NCBI RefSeq assembly: GCF_018860805.1
Contig: NZ_JAHKQR010000002.1
Span: forward strand, 248,001-312,000
Direction of reading: 5' to 3'
Source: Aestuariibacter sp. A3R04
Lineage (GTDB): Bacteria > Pseudomonadota > Gammaproteobacteria > Enterobacterales > Alteromonadaceae
Length of the DNA stretch: 64,000 bases
Positions 16,383 through 24,944 of this stretch are shown here, piece after piece; position 1 is the first letter of the stretch, and each line of letters starts with the position of its first letter. The position numbers were made by a program, and so were the translations under genes. A model generated the notes under the pieces. The model was not told the DNA's origin, ran no database searches, and saw nothing but the letters and a program-made list of their open reading frames with translations.

Positions 16383-19146
16383 GGAGACTTACCCCTTTCT
16401 TAATAAGTTCTTCTTGAGAAGATGTTGCCACTTCAGACAAGCAGCGTTTGAGTTCAGGTTTACATGAGCCGCAATTAGTGCCGCACTTGAGCTGTTCGCC
16501 CAATGCTTCTACCGTCGACGCCCCAGCATCGATAGCATCATCAATAACTTTTCTGCGCACACTAAAACAGCTACACACCACCGGCCCTTGTAAAAATGAA
16601 TCCTCTGGCTGACGGCGGAGCAGTGCCGCCACATCCTCTTGCGTGAGCCCATCCCGGCCCAGGCAATCTTCCAGCCAGCTATCTGGTAAATCTGTTTGTT
16701 GTGGATCTGTCCACACACCAAGCATCAAGTTGTTATTTTCTGTGGCAATCAGTGACAATCCACGCTCGCTCACAGTATAAGTAAGCACCCACTTGCCAGG
16801 TATCAACTGCCATATTTTATTGAGCAAATCTGAAGGTGCATCAGAGGTGGCCAGCATCGCGGATGTTCCACCGTTAAGTGGCAGCATTGCCCAGTACTCA
16901 AAGGCGTCACACACAGATTTCACCAGGTGTGATTCACGTACAATGGTCTTGCCATAAAAAGGAAAGACGACAGGCTTAACCGCTACCGCCCCTTGCTTGA
17001 GCTCTGGTTGACCGGAAATAGGATCATGAGCCCCGTCGAATAGCGCCCCAATGGTAAGGTGTGAGCCCCAGGTTACAGACCAGTGAATAGGTGCAAAACA
17101 GGATCCTCTGCGCAGTTGAATGTCAGCCTTTACTGGCAATATAACCGGGCGCTGCGAGCTACAACCACTGTTAACAGAGGTCAAATCACCTTCCGTAACA
17201 CCTAATGCAGCCATATCATCGGGAAACATGTGTAGGGCAGCATGAGGCGTATGTGCTAAAAGCGTTGGCGCACGCCCGGTTCTGGTCATGGTATGCCACT
17301 GGTCACGCAATCTTCCCGTATTCAGGATAAAAGGAAATTCCGCGCTGGTTTGTTGCTGAGGCAAACGGGGCGAAACGGGGACAAAATGGGCCCGTTTATC
17401 TGCTGTATAAAAGCGCCCATCGCCAAATATTCGTGAGGGAGAATTGGTATCTTCTGAGTTTACTGGCCACTGTACCGGCGTCAGCGAGTCATAGGCTCGC
17501 CGACTTAAGTCACACAAACCACTAAGGTCTAATGCCCGCTCGCCGTTGTTCTCAAAGGCCGTTAACGCTGCATGCTCGGCAAAAATATCTGCCGGGTGAC
17601 TATAAGAAAACTGATCAGCGAATCCGAGCTTTTTTGCGACATCGCACAACGCTTGCCAATCATGTCGCGCTTCGCCTGGCGGTTGCATAAGCCCTCGCTG
17701 CCGGGAAATTCGACGCTCCGAGTTAGTTACCGTGCCATCCTTCTCAGACCAGCCGGAAGCAGGCAGCACCACATCTGCAAAGGCTAATGTGTCGTTTTTA
17801 CTCACAATATCCGACACGACTACCATGTCGCATTTCGCCAGTGCTTGCTCTACTTCATTGCGGTTAGGCATGCTAACCACAGGGTTCGTTGCCATTACCC
17901 ACACAAATTTAATTTTTCCCTGTGCCATCTGTTTAAACATATCAACCGCTTTAAGGCCGGGTTGCTGACAAACAGTTGGAGACTGCCAGAACCGTTGAAC
18001 ACGTTCCCGGTGTACCGGGTTGTCGATGTCCATATGAGCGGCAAGCATATTTGCCAGCCCTCCCACTTCCCTGCCTCCCATGGCATTAGGCTGACCTGTA
18101 ATAGAAAAGGGGCCACTGCCTGACTTGCCAATTTTCCCGGTGGCCAAATGACAATTGATAATGGCGTTACCTTTGTCCACGCCTGAAGACGATTGATTGA
18201 TGCCCATGGAGAAAAAAGAAATCACTTTTTCGTTAGCAGTAAAATGCTCGAAAAACTGCAATACCACGTGTAAGGCAATGTCGCACTGTTCAGCCACGAC
18301 CTCAGCCGTATAGAGTTCACTGGCCTTGATAGCCTCTTCAAACCCCGTCGTATGCTCGTCAATGAAAACGCTATCTAGTGCATTTGCCTTGACGATGTAA
18401 CGCAATAAGCCGTTGAACAATACGGCATCGGTGCCGGGTTTTATTTTTAGATGGCAATCGGCCAAGGTCGCGGTGTCGGTTCCGCGAGGATCAATCAATA
18501 CTATTTCAAGGGCTGGGTTGAGTTGCTTAGCCCGCTCAATTCGCTGAAAAAGCACGGGGTGCGTCCAGGCCGCATTACTGCCAATAAAAATAATACAATC
18601 TGCACACTCTAAATCGTCGTACTGACAAGGTACGATATCTTCTCCAAACGCCCGTTTATGTGCCGCTACGGCTGAAGACATGCACAACCGGGAATTAGTG
18701 TCTATATTCGCCGTCCCCAGGAAACCTTTCACGAGTTTGTTGGCAACGTAATAATCTTCAGTGAGCAATTGACCAGAAACGTAAAATGCTACTGCTTCAG
18801 GGCCATGCTCACGAACAACACTGGCTATTTTATCTGCAATGCGGGTGGTAGCTGTATCCCAGCTTTCCCGCTTGCCATCTATAGCCGGGTACAATAAACG
18901 GCCATCCGAGCCGGTTGTTTCCAGCAAATTGGTTCCCTTTACACACAATCTTCCAAAATTAGCAGGATGTTCTGGTGTGCCCTTAAGGGATACAGCTTCA
19001 ACAGTGCCTTTTTTAGACTGCAATGTAATATCAACGCCACAGCCCACACCACAATAAGGGCACGTCGTTTGCGCCAGAGCCGGTGTCCTGATGAGGTCTG
19101 GCAACGGGCCTGAAGTGTTTATCTGTGTGGTGCGGGCATGATTCAT
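16375..19146 (-). CDS. nasA: Assimilatory nitrate reductase, molybdopterin catalytic subunit
   Basis: 923 residues. An N-terminal [4Fe-4S] site (Cys29, 32, 36 and 68 in CPYCGVGC and GRLCVKG) precedes the molybdopterin oxidoreductase domain (to about 560) and the molydopterin dinucleotide-binding domain (LNTGRLRDQWHTMTRTGRAPTLLAHTP, about 640 onward). The C-terminus adds a BFD-like [2Fe-2S] domain (VCSCFSVRRKVIDDAI...CGTNCGSCKPELKRC), as in single-chain NasA enzymes. It reduces nitrate to nitrite in the cytoplasm. The electron donor partner (flavoprotein NasB/NasC or ferredoxin) is not obvious in this window. AGGAC lies 7 bases before the ATG. Confidence 0.95.
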   Translation of the reverse strand: MNHARTTQINTSGPLPDLIRTPALAQTTCPYCGVGCGVDITLQSKKGTVEAVSLKGTPEHPANFGRLCVKGTNLLETTGSDGRLLYPAIDGKRESWDTATTRIADKIASVVREHGPEAVAFYVSGQLLTEDYYVANKLVKGFLGTANIDTNSRLCMSSAVAAHKRAFGEDIVPCQYDDLECADCIIFIGSNAAWTHPVLFQRIERAKQLNPALEIVLIDPRGTDTATLADCHLKIKPGTDAVLFNGLLRYIVKANALDSVFIDEHTTGFEEAIKASELYTAEVVAEQCDIALHVVLQFFEHFTANEKVISFFSMGINQSSSGVDKGNAIINCHLATGKIGKSGSGPFSITGQPNAMGGREVGGLANMLAAHMDIDNPVHRERVQRFWQSPTVCQQPGLKAVDMFKQMAQGKIKFVWVMATNPVVSMPNRNEVEQALAKCDMVVVSDIVSKNDTLAFADVVLPASGWSEKDGTVTNSERRISRQRGLMQPPGEARHDWQALCDVAKKLGFADQFSYSHPADIFAEHAALTAFENNGERALDLSGLCDLSRRAYDSLTPVQWPVNSEDTNSPSRIFGDGRFYTADKRAHFVPVSPRLPQQQTSAEFPFILNTGRLRDQWHTMTRTGRAPTLLAHTPHAALHMFPDDMAALGVTEGDLTSVNSGCSSQRPVILPVKADIQLRRGSCFAPIHWSVTWGSHLTIGALFDGAHDPISGQPELKQGAVAVKPVVFPFYGKTIVRESHLVKSVCDAFEYWAMLPLNGGTSAMLATSDAPSDLLNKIWQLIPGKWVLTYTVSERGLSLIATENNNLMLGVWTDPQQTDLPDSWLEDCLGRDGLTQEDVAALLRRQPEDSFLQGPVVCSCFSVRRKVIDDAIDAGASTVEALGEQLKCGTNCGSCKPELKRCLSEVATSSQEELIKKGVSLHD

Positions 19147-19170
19147 TGCTGTGTCCTGTAAAGCGTACTA

Positions 19171-19524
19171 TTACACTGCGACCAGAATGCGGCCATCGCG
19201 TAACTGGATACCAAATGTCAGCAAGCTGACTTCATCTTTTTCAATACAACGGCCCGTTTCAAGGCAGTAATGCTCTTTATAAAGTGGTGAAGCCACCACA
19301 GTTGCATCGCCCACTGAGCCAATAATGCCTCTGTAAATGACATTCGCTTTACCAATGGGGTCCCAGTTAGAAACAGCATATAGCTGACGACTTTCTTGGG
19401 TTATCACGGTGAAAATAGCAATTTGCTGATCTTCAACCAATGCGCAGATCCCACTGTTTTCAACGAGCTCTGACTCGGCACAGATATCGTGCCAACGAGG
19501 TGCTAGTGCTGCTTGTGCCTGCAT
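19171..19524 (-). CDS. nirD: Nitrite reductase [NAD(P)H] small subunit
   Basis: 117 residues with a Rieske-like NirD fold. The Cys-His ligands of true Rieske proteins are missing, as is normal for NirD. DVSLLTFGIQLRDGRILV at the C-terminus and GDATVVASPLYKEHYCLETGRCIEKDE in the middle match the family. It works with NirB to reduce nitrite to ammonium. AAGGAGA precedes the ATG, and only 11 bases separate it from nirB. Confidence 0.93.
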   Translation of the reverse strand: MQAQAALAPRWHDICAESELVENSGICALVEDQQIAIFTVITQESRQLYAVSNWDPIGKANVIYRGIIGSVGDATVVASPLYKEHYCLETGRCIEKDEVSLLTFGIQLRDGRILVAV

Positions 19525-19535
19525 AATAATCTCCT

Positions 19536-22079
19536 TTACTTGATTGCGACGGGGATGCGCGCTGAGCCGGCAATTTTTTCTGCTTCAGTAGCAGGTCGAA
19601 TCTGGCCTCGCTCATCCACAAATTGAATATTGGAATCTTCCTTCTTGCTGTTAACAAACTGACGGAAGCGTTTCCTAGCCGTTTCAGATTCAAGGGTGGT
19701 TTTCCACTCACACTGATAGGCATCAACAATGGTTTGCATCTGCGCTTCCAACTCATCAGCTATGCCCAAAGAGTCTTCAATAACCACAGACTTGAGATAG
19801 TCGAGCCCACCTTCGAGATTTTCCATCCACACTGAGGTGCGCTGTAAACGGTCTGCGGTTTTCACGTAGAACATGAGAACTCTGTCGATGTATTTAACCA
19901 GTGTGTCGCCGTCTAAATCTGTGGCGAATAAGTCCGCGTGTCGGGGTTTCATACCGCCGTTTCCACACACGTAAAGATTCCAGCCTTTTTCTGTGGCAAT
20001 AATACCGATATCTTTACTTTGTGCTTCGGCACATTCCCGGGTACACCCGGAAACCGCGAATTTAATTTTGTGCGGTCCACGCAAACCTTTGTAACGGTTT
20101 TCGATGTTAATGGCCTTGCCTACAGAATCCTGAACGCCATAGCGGCACCAGGTACTTCCTACACACGATTTAACCGTTCTCAGCGCTTTCGCGTAGGCGT
20201 GCCCGGTTTCGAAACCGCCGTCAACCAGTGCCTGCCAGATATCAGGAAGTTGCTCTACACGCGCGCCAAACAAGTCGATGCGTTGACCACCGGTGATTTT
20301 GGTGTACAAACCATATTTTTTAGCGATTTCGCCGATGAGGATGAGTCCTTCGGGAGTGATCTCACCACCTGGAATACGTGGGACCACCGAATAGGTACCG
20401 TCTTTTTGCATGTTTCCAAGGTAAGTATCGTTGGTATCCTGCAGCGGCAGATTGTGTTGATTGAGAATATAGTCATTCCACACAGAGGCCAGTATGGAAC
20501 CAATTGCAGGCTTACAGATATCGCAGCCCAAGCCGCTTCCATGTTTGGCTAACAGGTCGTCAAAGCTGCGTATTCCTTCCACTTTAACGATGTGAAACAG
20601 TTCCTGCCTGGTATAATTAAAGTGTTCACAAATGGCTTTTGATACTTCTACGCCACGCTTTTCGAGTTCACTGTCTACTACATTTTTCAGCAGTGCAGTA
20701 CACCCGCCACAACCAGTGCTGGCTTTTGTGGCGCTCTTAACATCACCCAAGCTGGTGCAACCATTGTCCAGTGCCTGGGTAATGTCGCATTTGGCCACAT
20801 TATGACACGAGCAAATAGTCGCGGAACCTGGCAACGCATCCGCGCCAAGAGCGGGCTGCTCGCCGGCTGAAGGTAAAATAAGAGACTCGGGGTGTTCAGG
20901 TAACGCGATGCCGTTCAGACAATACTGTAACAAGGTATCATAGTCACTGGTGTCTCCAACCAGTACAGCACCTAGTACGTGTTCTTGCGTGCCATCAACC
21001 ACCAGCTTTTTGTACACACCTTCTGGTTGATTGTGGTAGATATAACTCAATGACCCCGGCGTTTTACTATGGGCGTCGCCGATTGAGCCAACTTCCACAC
21101 CCATTAGTTTAAGTTTGGTACTCATATCTGCGCCGGTAAAAGACGCTTCTTCGCCACCAATGTGGCTAGCCACGGTACGAGCCATGGTATAACCCGGTGC
21201 GACCAAACCGAAAATTCGGTTATTCCACAGGGCACATTCTCCTATGGCATAAATACTTGGGTCGGAGGTTTGACACTGATTGTTGACGACTATTCCGCCG
21301 CGCTCTCCAACCTCAAGGCCTGACTTTTTGGCGAGAAAATCGGAAGGGCGAATACCTGCTGAAAACAGAATCATATCGGTTTCCAGATGAGTTTCATCGG
21401 CAAAGTTCATACGATAGCGGCACTGACTGCCGGTCTCGATCACTTGCGTGGCTTTCTGTGTATGAACCGTTACTCCAAGATCTTCAATTTTGTCCTTGAG
21501 GACAGTACCGCCAGCCTGATCCAGTTGCACTGCCATAAGCTGGGGAGCAAATTCCACCACATGGGTTTCCACGCCAGCTTGTTTTAGCGCATTTGCCGCT
21601 TCAAGCCCAAGCAGCCCTCCGCCGACAACCACACCAACTTTGCTGTCTTTAGCAGAGGCTTCTATAGCTTCGAGATCTTCGATAGTGCGATACACCAAAC
21701 AATGGGGTTGATCATTGCCAGGAATGGGAGGCACAAAGGGATAAGAACCTGTGGCCAGCACCAGTACATCATAAATAAAGGTTTCAGTAGCCGTGGACAC
21801 GGTTTTGTTTTCGCGGTCGATATCAATGACCTGCGCGTCCAATTTAAAGGTTACGCCCCACTGACGGTAAGTGTCTTCGTCAGTCATTGCGAGATCGTCG
21901 GCGGTGCTGCCACTAAACCAAGAAGACAAATGCACGCGGTCATATGCCAGCCGCTTTTCGCCGCTAAGGACAGTTATGTCACAACCCACCTGGCTGTTGA
22001 CCAATTGTTCGACAAAGTGGTGCCCCACCATCCCGTTACCTACTACCAGGATTTTTGGATGCGGTGTTGATGTTGTCAT
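19536..22079 (-). CDS. nirB: Nitrite reductase [NAD(P)H] large subunit
   Basis: 847 residues from the ATG at 22079. The longer frame begins in the regulatory leader and is rejected. N-terminal FAD/NAD domains begin with ILVVGNGMVGHHF. A BFD-like [2Fe-2S] domain follows (CSCHNVAKCDI...STGCGGC), then the sulfite/nitrite reductase ferredoxin-like and siroheme domains with the four-Cys siroheme-[4Fe-4S] motif (CVGSTWCRYG and CTRECAEA). It reduces nitrite to ammonium with six electrons from NAD(P)H. First gene of nirB-nirD-nasA-cobA-ybiB. Confidence 0.96.
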   Translation of the reverse strand: MTTSTPHPKILVVGNGMVGHHFVEQLVNSQVGCDITVLSGEKRLAYDRVHLSSWFSGSTADDLAMTDEDTYRQWGVTFKLDAQVIDIDRENKTVSTATETFIYDVLVLATGSYPFVPPIPGNDQPHCLVYRTIEDLEAIEASAKDSKVGVVVGGGLLGLEAANALKQAGVETHVVEFAPQLMAVQLDQAGGTVLKDKIEDLGVTVHTQKATQVIETGSQCRYRMNFADETHLETDMILFSAGIRPSDFLAKKSGLEVGERGGIVVNNQCQTSDPSIYAIGECALWNNRIFGLVAPGYTMARTVASHIGGEEASFTGADMSTKLKLMGVEVGSIGDAHSKTPGSLSYIYHNQPEGVYKKLVVDGTQEHVLGAVLVGDTSDYDTLLQYCLNGIALPEHPESLILPSAGEQPALGADALPGSATICSCHNVAKCDITQALDNGCTSLGDVKSATKASTGCGGCTALLKNVVDSELEKRGVEVSKAICEHFNYTRQELFHIVKVEGIRSFDDLLAKHGSGLGCDICKPAIGSILASVWNDYILNQHNLPLQDTNDTYLGNMQKDGTYSVVPRIPGGEITPEGLILIGEIAKKYGLYTKITGGQRIDLFGARVEQLPDIWQALVDGGFETGHAYAKALRTVKSCVGSTWCRYGVQDSVGKAINIENRYKGLRGPHKIKFAVSGCTRECAEAQSKDIGIIATEKGWNLYVCGNGGMKPRHADLFATDLDGDTLVKYIDRVLMFYVKTADRLQRTSVWMENLEGGLDYLKSVVIEDSLGIADELEAQMQTIVDAYQCEWKTTLESETARKRFRQFVNSKKEDSNIQFVDERGQIRPATEAEKIAGSARIPVAIK

Positions 22080-22100
22080 TGTTGAACCCTTTTTTGAGCC

Positions 22101-22135
22101 AAAAAAAAACCCATGACCAGCTATCTGGTCATGGG
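22101..22135 (-). terminator. Leader terminator upstream of nirB (conditional)
   Basis: On the minus strand an 11-bp perfect stem (CCCATGACCAG / CTGGTCATGGG) with a 4-base loop is followed by nine T, ending 21 bases before the nirB start codon. Its 5' arm shares two bases with the ANTAR-type hairpin at 22134-22145, so the two structures compete. Confidence 0.93.
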
Positions 22136-22145
22136 CTTCGTTGCC
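22134..22145 (-). promoter_or_regulatory. ANTAR (NasR) target hairpin P2 in the nirB leader
   Basis: The same 12-mer as in the nrtA leader: GGC-AACGAA-GCC, with a six-base loop carrying A1 and G4. Upstream, at 22152-22165, CGTA-CGCATT-TACG can form a four-base-pair hairpin with a six-base loop in the position of P1. That loop lacks A1/G4, so the P1 assignment is tentative. Confidence 0.8.
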
Positions 22146-22313
22146 TGTTGCACGTAAATGCGTACGCAAATTATCTACACAATAACGATTTGTATGCCTC
22201 ATTGTGGGTAGCGCAATATCGCCACACCACTGCTTTTATTTTTTCTTACTGTGAACGCTAGTAACGTTAACAACAATGATGCCAACTTTTTAAGGCATTA
22301 AATATCAACAAAT

Positions 22314-22348
22314 TAAAGAAAAAGGGACGGAATTTAAGCCGTCCCTTT
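22314..22348 (-). terminator. Intrinsic terminator after the SulP gene
   Basis: 10-bp stem AAAGGGACGG / CCGTCCCTTT with an 8-base loop. On the minus strand it is followed by a T-rich stretch. It separates the SulP gene from the nirB promoter. Confidence 0.88.
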
Positions 22349-22391
22349 CGCACTCAAATGTTGCACAATGCGCCAATTATGTGCAACCCAA

Positions 22392-23957
22392 TCACGCCAA
22401 TTTATCGGTAGCGACACGATAGCGTGGATCTTCATTCACGTTAATTTCTACAAACTTGTCAGCCTTGTTCAACAAACTACGGCACTCGGGGCTGATATGA
22501 CGAATATGCAGCTTTTTGCCCTGCTGTTCGTATTTATCGGCCAGAGTATCAAGAGCATCGATACCTGAAGAGTCCCAAATCCGGCTGTTGTTGAAGTCAA
22601 TAACCACATCTTCTGGGTCATTGGCTACATCGAACATTTCTTTGAAATGACTGATTGAGCCAAAGAATACCGGACCGCGCAATTCGTATACCTTCCATCC
22701 GTCGCTATCGATGTGGGTTTTCGCTTCAATGTAGCGCGCCGCTTTCCAGGCAAACACCAGTGCCGATACAATCACACCTACCACAACGGCAATGGCCAGG
22801 TCAGAAATCACCGTTACCGCGGTTACCAGGAAGAGAACAAATGCATCTTCCTTATTAACACCGCGTATAATGCGGAACGACGCCCATTCAAAGGTGCCAA
22901 TCACTACCACAAACATTACGCCTACTAACGCTGCCAACGGAATCATTTCGATTAACGGCGCGGCAAAAAGAATAAAACCAAGCAGTACCAGCGCTGCGGT
23001 AATACCTGACAAACGACCCCGACCGCCAGAGTTTATGTTGATCATGGATTGCCCAATCATCGCGCAACCACCCATACCGCCGAAGAACCCGTTTACGGTG
23101 TTAGCTACCCCCTGGCCGATACACTCTTTGTTTCCACGGCCACGGGTATCCGTCATTTCGTCAATGAGTGAAAGCGTAAGGAGTGATTCTATAAGGCCCA
23201 CCAAACACAGAATGACGGAAGTCGGCAGGATTATCATCAGCGTGTCGAGGGTAAAAGGCACCATAGGAATGGCAAAAGTCGGCAATTCACCAGCCAGAGT
23301 TGCTGAGGCTTTCTGGTCTTCTGGTAACAGGTCGCGCACGAAGTCGATAACCGTTCTCGCTTCCAAATCGAGGCCGTGAACCAATGCAGTAATAGTGACA
23401 ATGGCAACCAGTGACGCAGGTACCGCTTTAGTCAGCTTTGGCAATAGGTAAATAATTGCCATTGTAAGCGCGACCAAACCCAGCATGATATACAACATAC
23501 TGCCTTCCATCCAGGTCAGATTACCGGCTTCACCTATCACCTTAAACTGACCGAGCTGAGCCAAGAAGATCACAATGGCCAAACCGTTTACAAAGCCAAG
23601 CATCACGGGATAAGGCACAAGGCGTATAAATTTGCCTAACCTGAACACACCACACATGATTTGTAGTAATCCAGCGAGAAGCACCGCTGCGAATAAGTAC
23701 TGCACGCCGTGTTCCGCGACCAGCGCGACCATGACCACCGCCATGGCACCTGTGGCGCCAGAAATCATGCCTGGACGCCCGCCAATAGCGGAGGTTATAA
23801 GACCCATCATAAAGGCGGCGTAAAGACCAATCATGGGCTCAACACCAGCCACGAATGCAAAAGCAACGGCTTCAGGCACCAATGCCAGCGCAACCGTGAT
23901 CCCCGACAGAACATCATTTTTCACGTTGCTGTCTTTGTTATTAATTAAATCAAACAT
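22392..23957 (-). CDS. SulP-family inorganic anion transporter
   Basis: 521 residues. About 12 hydrophobic segments fill residues 20-400, with the SulP signature region near the N-terminus ([36 protein letters not shown]). A C-terminal STAS domain follows (about 410-500, [27 protein letters not shown]). SulP proteins move sulfate, bicarbonate or related anions, usually with sodium or protons. The substrate cannot be read from sequence. The neighbours (nitrite reductase on one side, cyanase on the other) leave nitrate/nitrite or bicarbonate as candidates. It has its own terminator and no ANTAR-type leader. Confidence 0.9.
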   Translation of the reverse strand: MFDLINNKDSNVKNDVLSGITVALALVPEAVAFAFVAGVEPMIGLYAAFMMGLITSAIGGRPGMISGATGAMAVVMVALVAEHGVQYLFAAVLLAGLLQIMCGVFRLGKFIRLVPYPVMLGFVNGLAIVIFLAQLGQFKVIGEAGNLTWMEGSMLYIMLGLVALTMAIIYLLPKLTKAVPASLVAIVTITALVHGLDLEARTVIDFVRDLLPEDQKASATLAGELPTFAIPMVPFTLDTLMIILPTSVILCLVGLIESLLTLSLIDEMTDTRGRGNKECIGQGVANTVNGFFGGMGGCAMIGQSMININSGGRGRLSGITAALVLLGFILFAAPLIEMIPLAALVGVMFVVVIGTFEWASFRIIRGVNKEDAFVLFLVTAVTVISDLAIAVVVGVIVSALVFAWKAARYIEAKTHIDSDGWKVYELRGPVFFGSISHFKEMFDVANDPEDVVIDFNNSRIWDSSGIDALDTLADKYEQQGKKLHIRHISPECRSLLNKADKFVEINVNEDPRYRVATDKLA

Positions 23958-24175
23958 TGCGATCCAATTCAGGTTAAGGGTAGTTCAAAAAACGGTCGGC
24001 GATTCTACCACTAATGCTTATTAAAGTCCTTTAATAGAATGTTAATACCGCGGGGATGATAGGCTCGTATGGCATGCTGAATGGTAAATTTCATCTTCAC
24101 TGGTAAGGGACATTTGCAATCTGCCCGTCACCTATGCACACTGTTGAATTTTTTACCGACTTTGGGGATTGATTG

Positions 24176-24442
24176 ATGGCATATCTGTTGGCGGCAGTAG
24201 CGCTAATTCTGGCCTTTACAATAAATTGGGTTATGCCGCGGCCATTCTGGCGGGCAACGCTGGTATCTGCGGTATCCATTGTTGTTGTTACTGCCTTGGG
24301 CTTGCTCTATCTCCCTCTGGGGGCTGATCTCGAAGCGGAAAAAGTGCGCAGTTGGGTTTGGTCAATACTTCCACTTCTTGGCTTTTTCGGTATTCTTATT
24401 TCTGTATTCGTAGGATGGTTTCTACACGTAGTTCGGCGTTAA
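24176..24442 (+). CDS. Small membrane protein of unknown function
   Basis: 88 residues with three hydrophobic segments (about 3-20, 29-50 and 62-84), ending in HVVRR, which fits a cytoplasmic positive C-terminus. GGGGA lies 8 bases before the ATG. It stands alone between the divergent SulP gene and the convergent cyanase gene. I do not recognise the family. Confidence 0.65.
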   Translation: MAYLLAAVALILAFTINWVMPRPFWRATLVSAVSIVVVTALGLLYLPLGADLEAEKVRSWVWSILPLLGFFGILISVFVGWFLHVVRR

Positions 24443-24481
24443 CGGAACAGGCCCCGCACATCAGAGCCTGTTGCTGGCATA

Positions 24482-24931
24482 TCAATAGATTTTGTACGGC
24501 AAAAATTTTCCAGACATAACAACTTTTACCCTGTCGCCTTTTGGATCAGGCTCCCGTGTCAGGTCCATCGAAAAATCAATGGCACTCATAATGCCATCAC
24601 CGAACTCTTCGTGGATCAACTCTTTCAACGTTGTACCATATACATTGACCAGTTCATACCAACGATAAATCAACGGATCAGTGGGTACCGCTGTTGGCAA
24701 TGAACCTTTATAGGGTGCAATTTGTAACCAGGCGATGGCCTCATCACTAAGTTCAAATAATGCGCCTACGGCTTCAGCCTGCTCTTTTGTCATTGCCATC
24801 TGTCCCAAGCACGCTGCTGTACTCCATTCTTTCGATTCACCGACCACCTCGGCTACCTGTGACCATTTGATATGCTTGCTGACTTTTGCACTCATGATCA
24901 TGGCGGTCACTTGCTGTCTATCTGAAATCAT
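24482..24931 (-). CDS. cynS: Cyanate hydratase (cyanase)
   Basis: 149 residues from the ATG at 24931 (GAGGAAA 6 bases upstream). The upstream part of the open frame lies within the kinase gene's end and is rejected. It has the N-terminal helical domain and the conserved C-terminal domain with YRWYELVNVYGTTLKELIHEEFGDGIMSAIDF. The Arg and Glu of YRWYE and the Ser of GIMSAIDF correspond to the catalytic Arg96, Glu99 and Ser122 of the E. coli enzyme. It converts cyanate plus bicarbonate into carbamate, which breaks down to ammonium and CO2. It is 13 bases after the kinase/phosphatase gene, so it shares the nitrite-channel transcript. Confidence 0.95.
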   Translation of the reverse strand: MISDRQQVTAMIMSAKVSKHIKWSQVAEVVGESKEWSTAACLGQMAMTKEQAEAVGALFELSDEAIAWLQIAPYKGSLPTAVPTDPLIYRWYELVNVYGTTLKELIHEEFGDGIMSAIDFSMDLTREPDPKGDRVKVVMSGKFLPYKIY

Positions 24932-24944
24932 AGGATTTTCCTCG

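Noticed and set aside
19938..20552. Long open frame antisense to nirB (204 residues)
   Set aside because: It lies wholly inside nirB in another frame, has no ribosome site or recognisable motif, and its length follows from the nirB codon pattern.
22792..23379. Long open frame antisense to the SulP gene (195 residues)
   Set aside because: It is a shadow of the SulP coding sequence, with low-complexity serine/proline composition and no start signal.
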